Shown here in pieces: positions 8,375-16,036 of a stretch of 43,643 nucleotides of DNA; the first letter of the stretch is position 1, and every line of letters begins with the position of its first letter. The notes beneath the pieces were generated by a model. It had not been told where the DNA came from and made no database searches. It saw nothing but the letters and a program-made list of their open reading frames with translations. The position numbers and the translations under genes are program-made. Source of the stretch: Acetobacter persici JCM 25330 (lineage in GTDB: Bacteria > Pseudomonadota > Alphaproteobacteria > Acetobacterales > Acetobacteraceae); contig NZ_BAJW01000028.1 in NCBI RefSeq assembly GCF_000613905.1, positions 1 through 43,643 on the forward strand, given 5' to 3'.

Positions 8375-11300
8375 GGTATTACCACACCTTCATTCTGACA
8401 GAGATGAAGAAAATCCACCAAACCAGGAATAAAATCATCCGCGAGTTGATTTCGCAACGTGCGCGCATCACCAACGACAGCGAGCAATTTTTTTTGGCGG
8501 CTCATGGCAACATTGAGCCGATTATAAAGGCAAAGATGACCAAAACAAAACTGGGCTTCCCTCTGATCATTCCAGTTTTCCCCTTTTTCTATAACTCTCT
8601 TTTTCTCTTTCCCTATTTCGAAAGAAGTTGGCATGACTCTGACCATTGATAAAAAAACAACATCGAATTCCATACCTTGAAAGGAATCGACTGTTCCGAC
8701 CCGTAATTTTTTTTCGTCATCCGTAATGCTGCCAAGCTCCCTTCGGAGCTGCACCCTGATGCTGTCAGCCTGGGCTTTATAGAATGAAATGACACCGAAG
8801 GAGAGATCTTTTCCCGCATCTGAATTCATCCATACCTTTAACTGACGAACAATAACGGTAGCTTCTACTGGGCGTGTGCAACTGGTTCCACTGCGCTGGT
8901 GTCTACCTTTATCTGCCGAGACATCTAACCAGACAGCAGGCTTTCCGTTCGAACCGGACAGCGTATGGACGAAATCACTTGCAGGGCGCCCGGATCCAAA
9001 TTTCTCCAACAGATCAAAGCGTTCGTAAAAATTGCGACTGATAAAACTGCCCAGCAGCGGGTGCATACGGTATTGCTTGTCCAGCGTCACTCGGCGGGGG
9101 GCACCATCGCCGTCCTCCAATGCTTTCAGACGGGAACTGAACAAATACTGGAACATAGATTTTTTTAGCCAATCATTTTCGCTCTTACCCGCTTCACCCT
9201 CCTCCATCTGGCGAGCCGCCTCTTCGTCAATGATATGCGGCAACTGTCGATGGTCGCCTACAAGCAGAATGCGCTTGCCTTGCGCCATAGCGACCATCAA
9301 GTCACGAGGCGATACCCGAGCGGCCTCGTCCACAATCACATACTCATACTCTATCATTTTCAGGTTTTCATCGGCGTCACGCCCAGTAATACCCTTCTGC
9401 CTTTGCATCCCTTGATTTACACTTTGCTGGCAAGTGGCAGCAAAGGCAAAACTGTAATCAGAAACAGCATCCAGCATTCCATAAGGATTACCCTCTAGTT
9501 CGGCCAAAAACTCCGCTAAAGCATTCGATTTTTCGTATTTAACTGGGTATTTTCTGTTCTTGATCCGCTTAATTGCAAGTTCTGCCAGTTCGGTCACCTT
9601 GTCGTTTTGCTTTTCCACACGAAAGACTGGTGGCTTGGTGAACCGAATAAGAAGTTGCCTTTTCAGGGCATTCAACTCGGTCAGAAACGATGGTGAGCCA
9701 TCTTCGCTGCGCCAAAGGCTGGCTTTTTCCAATAGCTTGCGTGCATCTTCTTCAAGAACGTCGTTCAGGGTGTCCAGAGCGTCCGTCGCCCTCTCCGCAC
9801 CATCATCTGCAAAACTTTCCAAGCGAACGCGCAGACGGCGCGTAGCATCCAGCCATTGACCTGAAGCAATGTTGGACCCTGCTTGGTATGCCAGGTGCTT
9901 GGCCAGATTTTCCGCCCGCCGCGCGTCATTTTCGCCAAGCACCGCAACACCAAGAGTGGCAATTTTTTTGACAAGACTGGCAGCCAATAAGTGAGACGGT
10001 GATCGAACATACTGCACAAACAGGTTTTTGATTTCCCTTTCCTGCTCGACTTCCTCAAGCTGTGGGTTACGTTTGCGTAGTTTGGTCGCAACTTCACAAC
10101 ACCAGTCATCAAGATTACGCTCGAAAGCGCTATACTCATCTTCCGCTGATTCAGATCGTTTTCCGAATTTCGGCACGGGCAAACTGTTGAGCGAAAGTCG
10201 CTCGATCATGTTTTGAACCGCGTCGTGCTGAAACCCTGTTAACAGAACTTGCCCCTTGATAAGCGCACCGCGTTTGTCTGCCATTTCATTTAGGCGCTCT
10301 AAAATCGCAGCAATAACAGTAGTCTTGCCGGTACCAGGCGGGCCTTGAATGAGCGCAATGTCGGGCGTGTTCAACGCGACCTCAATGGCGCGTTCCTGCA
10401 TGAATGTTGGGTCATTACGAAAAATTTTCTTGCGAACAAATGCAGTAAGGGCTGTAACTTTTGGCGGTTTACGGATCCGGGTAATTTGCCCATGCTCTTC
10501 AATCAACAAGCCCAGTTGAGGATTGGCGCTACGCCCCTCCAGGATCGCTTGACGAGCGGCCATGCGGCGCTTGATTTGAGCAACATCGCCCCTGAGTGAG
10601 CGAATGAGCATACCGGATGCCGAGGGCAGGCTCTCGGTTTTCAGCACAATTAAACGAGTATCCTTGTCAAAACTTTTTACTGAAAAAGAAGAAATAGAAA
10701 CCTTACTCTTTTGATCTGCAGTAATTTTTATGCCGCGTTCAAAATCTTGGAAGCTCAAACTCTCGTCTAGCAAATAGTCTGGCTGCTGATCTACCAGTTC
10801 AAGTTCTGGTACTTTATTTTTAGTCAAGGCAATTATGGCTAAATCAGAGGCTTCCACGATGCGAACCGTAACAGTCCCGTCTCGCCCCTGCTGCATATCA
10901 GTAAATTGCAATGCACCGACTACGCGTGCCTGTTTAAGAAGCAACTCACCTTCCACATCACCAAACTCATCCCACTTTTTCAGATAGCTTCCATCGTCCT
11001 GAGTGAGCGCGGTTATTTGTGCTTTGGCGAGAATCTGCACTTGTCCCGCCTGTGTCCAATCCACAAAGCGCAGCCTGCCTTTGACCAAACGTAGGGCACG
11101 ATCGGGGGCGTTCCTTCGTCTAGTCAGGCGAGTAGCACAAAAGATGGAATTGCCGCCAGGAACTTCTTTTGGTATAGCAACGAAACGGATACCATCTCCA
11201 GTGATGCAAAAAGTCAGATTAGCCCCTGCGACATGGGGAGATTCTTCTGCGCCAGACTTCAGTCCTTCATCAATAGCAGGACCTGCAATTAGAAAGAAAA

Positions 11301-11736
11301 AAGTATCTTCACCTTGGTGAAAACAACAAAGAGACTCAAGCCTCTCGTATAAAAGCTTACCTTTTAGGTTACTGCTATCATTTTTTCTTATACCATCTTC
11401 TACATATTCATCCACACCGATATCAACTTCGCCCATTTCCAGGCAATCACCTGTAAAAAATACGACTTGCAGTTCAATGCTGCCATCGCTGGCAGGGCTA
11501 GCCAGTTGCGCCAGCAGAGCGCTTCCTCTAGACAGATCAGCATTAAGGCGACAGATATCTGGCTCCACAACAGGGCGAACAAAGACAATGGTGTCTTTTA
11601 AGCGGAGTTCAAACTCGCCAGCATACATTGGCCGCATATCGACTGAAAATACCGGTTGCTCTTTCAAAGCCGGGATATCGGTCGTGGGCTTGACGCGGAT
11701 ATTTAGGATCTGAGCAGGAATATCCTGGAATTTCAT
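8368..11736 (-). CDS. superfamily 1 helicase (Dna2/Nam7/Upf1-like)
   Basis: 1122 residues. The N-terminal 430 residues have no recognised domain. The SF1 core has motif I QGPPGTGKTT at 464-473, motif II VIVDEAARVSP in the middle, the conserved DKQYRMHP, then VGTVDSFQGMEFDVVFLSMVR and LNVAMSRQKKLLAVVGD near the C-terminus. These are the AAA_11/AAA_12 motifs of Dna2/Nam7/Upf1-type helicases acting on DNA, RNA or hybrids. A long helical insertion separates motifs I and II. The start ATG overlaps the kinase stop as ATGA, strong evidence for translational coupling. Helicases of this group occur in many anti-phage operons. Here it would act downstream of the kinase/phosphatase pair. No nuclease domain is visible within it. 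Confidence 0.9.
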   Translation of the reverse strand: MKFQDIPAQILNIRVKPTTDIPALKEQPVFSVDMRPMYAGEFELRLKDTIVFVRPVVEPDICRLNADLSRGSALLAQLASPASDGSIELQVVFFTGDCLEMGEVDIGVDEYVEDGIRKNDSSNLKGKLLYERLESLCCFHQGEDTFFFLIAGPAIDEGLKSGAEESPHVAGANLTFCITGDGIRFVAIPKEVPGGNSIFCATRLTRRRNAPDRALRLVKGRLRFVDWTQAGQVQILAKAQITALTQDDGSYLKKWDEFGDVEGELLLKQARVVGALQFTDMQQGRDGTVTVRIVEASDLAIIALTKNKVPELELVDQQPDYLLDESLSFQDFERGIKITADQKSKVSISSFSVKSFDKDTRLIVLKTESLPSASGMLIRSLRGDVAQIKRRMAARQAILEGRSANPQLGLLIEEHGQITRIRKPPKVTALTAFVRKKIFRNDPTFMQERAIEVALNTPDIALIQGPPGTGKTTVIAAILERLNEMADKRGALIKGQVLLTGFQHDAVQNMIERLSLNSLPVPKFGKRSESAEDEYSAFERNLDDWCCEVATKLRKRNPQLEEVEQEREIKNLFVQYVRSPSHLLAASLVKKIATLGVAVLGENDARRAENLAKHLAYQAGSNIASGQWLDATRRLRVRLESFADDGAERATDALDTLNDVLEEDARKLLEKASLWRSEDGSPSFLTELNALKRQLLIRFTKPPVFRVEKQNDKVTELAELAIKRIKNRKYPVKYEKSNALAEFLAELEGNPYGMLDAVSDYSFAFAATCQQSVNQGMQRQKGITGRDADENLKMIEYEYVIVDEAARVSPRDLMVAMAQGKRILLVGDHRQLPHIIDEEAARQMEEGEAGKSENDWLKKSMFQYLFSSRLKALEDGDGAPRRVTLDKQYRMHPLLGSFISRNFYERFDLLEKFGSGRPASDFVHTLSGSNGKPAVWLDVSADKGRHQRSGTSCTRPVEATVIVRQLKVWMNSDAGKDLSFGVISFYKAQADSIRVQLRRELGSITDDEKKLRVGTVDSFQGMEFDVVFLSMVRVMPTSFEIGKEKKRVIEKGENWNDQREAQFCFGHLCLYNRLNVAMSRQKKLLAVVGDARTLRNQLADDFIPGLVDFLHLCQNEGVVIPC

Positions 11737-13076
11737 TTTCTGCTCTCTACAAATCTGAAAATAAGATTTTCAGGAAAACTCTTCGTACCCCGCACGGGCA
11801 CTGCGGTTTTGTCTGCAAAGTTCAGTACAGACTCGCATTCAATGTCGTCATAATGTTCGAGTGAAAATGGATAGAACAGGCGATGTGGCAAATAAAATTC
11901 TGTGATGCTGGCAGGAATCAAGATTTTCCAACGTGGCGTCTGGATACGAATGAAAGCGGGGCGCTCGCTATGGCAATAGGGACATTTTTCGTAATCGTCA
12001 GCAAAATAGCTCATCCCACATTCAGGGCAATCCAGCGCATGGTCGGCTGCCTTCATAAGTTCCAGCGCCCAAAAAGCCATCGTAGGGCGGCGGTGCGGGT
12101 GCTTTCGACCGACCGCAAAGGTTTCTTGAAACAGGTGACGAAGTTCAGAGGTTGTAACAATTGCGCGTGGCAAGCCACTAGTACCGCTATTTGAATCATC
12201 GTCTTCGTCATCAATGAACGGCAAGTAGCCAGCAAATGCCTGCTCATCAACAGACATGGACATCTCATTTACGTCTGCATCAGTATCCCAACCCTCCTCC
12301 TCGTTATCAGAATTCTCGACCTTCTTTCCAATGAAAGGGTGACACAGCGCCAACAACTTAAAGACCATCACCGCGAATGCCCAACAATCCGTTCTCGGTC
12401 TGGCCTGATCACGCTCCTGAATCAGCTCTGGTGCGCCGTACCCTGGCGTGTAAACGGAAATGCCACCACTCGGCCGTTCAAGTCGCATATTATCCGCATC
12501 AATAAGCCAGACATCGCTGACCGAAGACATACTGACGAATGCATTGTTGGTTGAGATGTCGCCATAAACCAGGCCTGCACCGTGGAGACGGGCAAGAATA
12601 GCCGCACACTTCGCAACTGCAAACAAACGGCGGCGCGTAGAACCGGTACCGGCATAATGCAGAAGCAGAAGTGCCATATTTCTGTCTTTAATAGCTGTCA
12701 GCCATTGGGGGAGTTCTGCGCTGCGCTCATCCAGATCCTTTTTCATTTTACCATTCAATTCAAAAATACTGAACGGCTTCATGTCACTCAACAACCGCAT
12801 CACATAACCAGGCTCATCACGCAGGATGGCAAGAGGCAGAGCTACTGGAATACGGGCGGGTATGGGCAACAAGCGAATATTCTGAAAGCGCTCTCGCAGG
12901 TTAGCACTTTTGTCTAGTTGATCGTTCTTGAGTGGCTGTTTGATAGCTAAATCCGCATCCTTGGTGCGAAAAACTACCCCCTGACCACCTCGGGCAAGTT
13001 CATCAACAAGGCAATGCTGATTACCATATTCGTCAGCAAGCAGTTTCGATGAGGGAGCTTCATCAAGCTTAGACAT
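11733..13076 (-). CDS. Ser/Thr protein kinase-like protein with C-terminal zinc ribbon (TerY-P type)
   Basis: 447 residues from the ATG that overlaps the PP2C stop by 8 bp; an open frame continues upstream but lacks kinase features. The kinase fold shows a glycine-rich loop LARGGQGVVF at 28-37, the lysine in LAIKQ at 46, the catalytic loop HGAGLVYGDISTNN at 165-178 and DAD at 193-195 in place of DFG. Near the C-terminus two CxxC pairs (CPECGMSYF and CPYC) form a zinc ribbon. An acidic patch precedes it. Kinase plus zinc ribbon, PP2C and vWA genes together make up the TerY-P triad described in bioinformatic studies of tellurite-resistance-linked systems. The catalytic Lys, Asp, Asn and metal Asp are present, so it is probably active. 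Substrates are likely encoded in this operon. Confidence 0.85.
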   Translation of the reverse strand: MSKLDEAPSSKLLADEYGNQHCLVDELARGGQGVVFRTKDADLAIKQPLKNDQLDKSANLRERFQNIRLLPIPARIPVALPLAILRDEPGYVMRLLSDMKPFSIFELNGKMKKDLDERSAELPQWLTAIKDRNMALLLLHYAGTGSTRRRLFAVAKCAAILARLHGAGLVYGDISTNNAFVSMSSVSDVWLIDADNMRLERPSGGISVYTPGYGAPELIQERDQARPRTDCWAFAVMVFKLLALCHPFIGKKVENSDNEEEGWDTDADVNEMSMSVDEQAFAGYLPFIDDEDDDSNSGTSGLPRAIVTTSELRHLFQETFAVGRKHPHRRPTMAFWALELMKAADHALDCPECGMSYFADDYEKCPYCHSERPAFIRIQTPRWKILIPASITEFYLPHRLFYPFSLEHYDDIECESVLNFADKTAVPVRGTKSFPENLIFRFVESRK

Positions 13077-13809
13077 CTGCAAACTCCTCACGACACAAGC
13101 AGGCAAGCGTCTTATCGTCACTGTGCTTGGGGGTAGGCCATTTTTCGAGCATTTCACGCACGTTGCGGCTGGCACTTAATGCGGCAAGCGAACGATACCC
13201 ATCAAAAAAACCTCTCACAAAACCTTCCATATCATCAAGATCGTCAGCCACACCATCAGTACACAGCAAGACAGCAAGACATTCTTCCTCTGGCAAAGAA
13301 AAATACTGCCAGTCTTTTGAGGATATATTTGGAGATAGCGCAGTCGTGATGTTTGAAAAACCGTTTATCTTAATTTCGGAGCACGAGATAACAGAACCAT
13401 CACCTTTAATAACTGCGAGAAGTCCGTCTCCCAGCATTCCAAAATGGATTAATCCATCACCAATTTGGACGGCAAACAGACAGGTGGCCGAACAATCTCG
13501 TGGCTCAAGCGGCTCAATAAAAGAAAGCCATTTGGCTTTGATGTCTTCAAATAGAGAGTTACGATTAATTTTGGCATTAAGTGTATTTACCTTACTTCGA
13601 CATGCCAATGCTGCATAATCTACGGCAAGACACGCAGCCGCACTTCCGAAATTGGAAAATGGCTTTGAGCCAACTCCATCAGAAACCATAATGCCATTTC
13701 CCCAAGAATAGTGAAACGACATCCACGCATCTTGATTAGGCAAGCCCTCAGCAATGTGACCTGGACCACGAACGCTTGCACCAAAACTCTTCCAAAGCGT
13801 TACGCCCAT
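13069..13809 (-). CDS. PP2C-family protein phosphatase
   Basis: 246 residues from the ATG lying 2 bp after the vWA stop. Metal-binding motifs of PP2C are present in order: GLPNQDAW near the start, MVSDGVGSK, then GMLGDGLLAV, CTDGVADDL and SDDKTLACL near the end. The Asp residues in QD, SDG, TDG and DDK are the usual manganese/magnesium ligands. PP2C enzymes remove phosphate from Ser/Thr; encoded directly before a kinase, this one most likely reverses that kinase. Membrane segments and regulatory domains are absent, so it should be cytosolic. Its stop overlaps the kinase start by 8 bp, which would give matched production of the two enzymes. Confidence 0.9.
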   Translation of the reverse strand: MGVTLWKSFGASVRGPGHIAEGLPNQDAWMSFHYSWGNGIMVSDGVGSKPFSNFGSAAACLAVDYAALACRSKVNTLNAKINRNSLFEDIKAKWLSFIEPLEPRDCSATCLFAVQIGDGLIHFGMLGDGLLAVIKGDGSVISCSEIKINGFSNITTALSPNISSKDWQYFSLPEEECLAVLLCTDGVADDLDDMEGFVRGFFDGYRSLAALSASRNVREMLEKWPTPKHSDDKTLACLCREEFADV

Positions 13810-13811
13810 TC

Positions 13812-14276
13812 TCAAGCCTTTTGAAACCAACCGTCAAGTGCCGCAAATAAATCGTCAGGAGAGAATATCTCAGATCCCTTGAGTTGGGGATCTGCATCAG
13901 CACCAATTTTTATAATCCTCAACGTATCTGAAGGTAAACTATTCTTCCACCTTTTCAGGATTCTCTTATCATCCGGCGGCCAAAAACCATCAGTAAGAAG
14001 AAGAACTTTTCCTTCGAATGTGCTACCAAGCGATTGGATGAGTGAAGAAGAATTTGTAGTGCCGGCGCATGAAAAGAACTCTACCGGAAATTCGCATCCT
14101 GGGCTCCAGCCAGGTATACGCTGCACCTCAGCCCCCCAAGCCCACAAATTAACCTTTGCGTGCCCGTAGCCATACAAAATCCATTGCGCAATGCTTGTAA
14201 CTAACGTCCTCATGATGAAGGGCTTGCCGCCTTCACTCATACTGCCGGAAACATCGCAAATTAGATGGAGTGTCAC
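13812..14276 (-). CDS. short von Willebrand A domain protein (TerY-like)
   Basis: 154 residues, little more than one vWA fold. The metal-ion site is seen as DVSGS at residues 8-12 and LLLTDGFWPPDD further on. GTG start, overlapping the upstream nuclease stop as GTGA. The vWA domain binds protein partners through a divalent metal; in TerY-P triads the vWA protein is the usual companion of PP2C and kinase and is thought to scaffold or be the phosphorylated target. It differs from the longer vWA protein that opens the operon, so the system has two such proteins. Confidence 0.85.
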   Translation of the reverse strand: MTLHLICDVSGSMSEGGKPFIMRTLVTSIAQWILYGYGHAKVNLWAWGAEVQRIPGWSPGCEFPVEFFSCAGTTNSSSLIQSLGSTFEGKVLLLTDGFWPPDDKRILKRWKNSLPSDTLRIIKIGADADPQLKGSEIFSPDDLFAALDGWFQKA

Positions 14277-16036
14277 GTATTTGCCTCTTCCGCTTCAGCT
14301 CGTGCGGAGATGCTGTTCATCATTGTTCTTATTTGCTCAGAAAGTGATACACCATCCCAGAGTGTCAGTTTGGCATCTTTTATTTTTTTCTTAATCGCCT
14401 CAGTATTTGGGGAGACACAGCAGGCGACGATACCACGACCTTCAATTCCTCCATAAATACGTACAAGATTTTGTAGCTTCATAACCTGCTCCTGCGTTAC
14501 ATTGCCCGCCTTGCATTCTACGATGTAAAGTGAGTATCCGTCGGTAAATGTGATATCTAACTCATTATATTTAAGACCGATGTTCGAATAGCCTTTCGTC
14601 TCTTTCGAATTCAAGTTTAGTTTGACATTGATACGCAAATCTTGAATGACCCCAGCATCCTCATAAGGCTTGCATTGCAAATAAACAAACTCCTCAAACC
14701 AACCTCCACACAGATACTGAGCAAAATCAGGCCATTTTTCAAATACCAGATCCAATCCGTAACTTTGAACTGATGCTGTTTTCATATTATCCAACTTGAA
14801 TTTTAAACCATCATGACAAATCTCAAATGGTTTAAATTCATTGTTATATTCTGTCAGTTCTTTATAGAATCTACGTAATTTATGACGATGTATCCAGAGT
14901 GCCTTGGTCAGACATTGGCGGTCCAATGATATCTTATTCATTACGGAACTTCCGACGATCTCCAATCCATCGCTATTGAGGCGTAAGAAAGTTTCAATTG
15001 AATCAATTGGCCAGATTTTTTCGCGTCGAACACTATCAATGAAAGTTACACGACGATTCTTGCTATCAAAATAAAACGGAACGGCACCAAGTTCGCGCGC
15101 AGCAGAAAGCGCGCCAGCAAACATCAATTTCGTTCCACCAGTCAAATTAATTCCAATTCGTGTATTTTTTGGAAATTTTTTGGCTAGATCAGTGATTTGT
15201 TTGTGAACAGCCCGGTCATCCCATGGATCGACAGGAAATTCGTGGAAGTGCTTGGAGCCAACAAACGCACGCATGCATGTAGCTGGGAAGTCTTTGGAGT
15301 TAACAAAAACATGATACTCCGACTTAAATTGCCGAATACTCAACAAGGCGGGTATACGTTGCTCACCAAAAAGATGAAAAGTAACATTGAAACCATTTGA
15401 AATGTCGAGGATTGCTGCCTGTTTTGCACCATAGCGATCAAGCCACTCAGCAGGCAAAGCTATAGTCTCAGGTTTTTTTCCAATAATAGGTGATGCTATA
15501 AGCCTTTTTTTAAGGTCAGGATAACTCAGCGCAGCAAGTGCCCAGACAAAGGCCATTACCGGGGTTCCTGGGCTGAGATAAAGCGTGACAAGCTTTTCCC
15601 CAGACACCCGCTCCACCTCACCCAATACTCGCATCGCGCATGCGTAAATACCTTCAGTATCATTAAGTCGACGAAGCTTTTCGCTTTTCAAGCAGATATT
15701 TTCATCGTGACCCAAGGCAGAAGATTTTTTTTTCAGCCAGTCCTCAAAATATTCATGGGCTACGGCAGTATTGGCAAACTTAGAGACAAATTGACTCGTA
15801 ATCTGCCAATTGTTCTGCTGCCCCATGCTATGAATCGATGCCAGTTCGAGCGCGAATGTTTTCTGCGCTTCGATCAGTTCGTTGGAATCATTATCCGCCC
15901 GAGTATAACCTAAAATAACGATATCCGAATAGGACGCCCCCTCAATAGCCCGAGCGATAGGACCGTCGGTATTCTCAAATCCCAAAGATGCGCGAAAATC
16001 GGTTATTCCATACCACGTGAGCAGAAATCTCTTCAT
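14273..16036 (-). CDS. Card1/Can2-like protein: CARF-like regions plus PD-(D/E)XK nuclease
   Basis: 587 residues from the ATG that overlaps the FtsK stop (ATGA); the open frame extends 11 codons further. Two segments look like CARF ligand loops: LYLSPGTPVMAFVWAL at about 153-168 and INLTGGTKLMFAGAL at about 296-310, the latter the hallmark of DUF1887/Card1 proteins. The C-terminal part has GGWFEEFVY at 444-452, NELD at 491-494 and YIVECKAGN at 504-512, the E, D, ExK arrangement of PD-(D/E)XK nucleases. Card1 proteins are activated by cyclic oligoadenylates from type III CRISPR complexes and cut nucleic acid. No CRISPR array, cas gene or cyclase is visible here, so the ligand and trigger are open. 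The N-terminal CARF-like region appears extra compared with the usual single CARF. Confidence 0.8.
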   Translation of the reverse strand: MKRFLLTWYGITDFRASLGFENTDGPIARAIEGASYSDIVILGYTRADNDSNELIEAQKTFALELASIHSMGQQNNWQITSQFVSKFANTAVAHEYFEDWLKKKSSALGHDENICLKSEKLRRLNDTEGIYACAMRVLGEVERVSGEKLVTLYLSPGTPVMAFVWALAALSYPDLKKRLIASPIIGKKPETIALPAEWLDRYGAKQAAILDISNGFNVTFHLFGEQRIPALLSIRQFKSEYHVFVNSKDFPATCMRAFVGSKHFHEFPVDPWDDRAVHKQITDLAKKFPKNTRIGINLTGGTKLMFAGALSAARELGAVPFYFDSKNRRVTFIDSVRREKIWPIDSIETFLRLNSDGLEIVGSSVMNKISLDRQCLTKALWIHRHKLRRFYKELTEYNNEFKPFEICHDGLKFKLDNMKTASVQSYGLDLVFEKWPDFAQYLCGGWFEEFVYLQCKPYEDAGVIQDLRINVKLNLNSKETKGYSNIGLKYNELDITFTDGYSLYIVECKAGNVTQEQVMKLQNLVRIYGGIEGRGIVACCVSPNTEAIKKKIKDAKLTLWDGVSLSEQIRTMMNSISARAEAEEANT

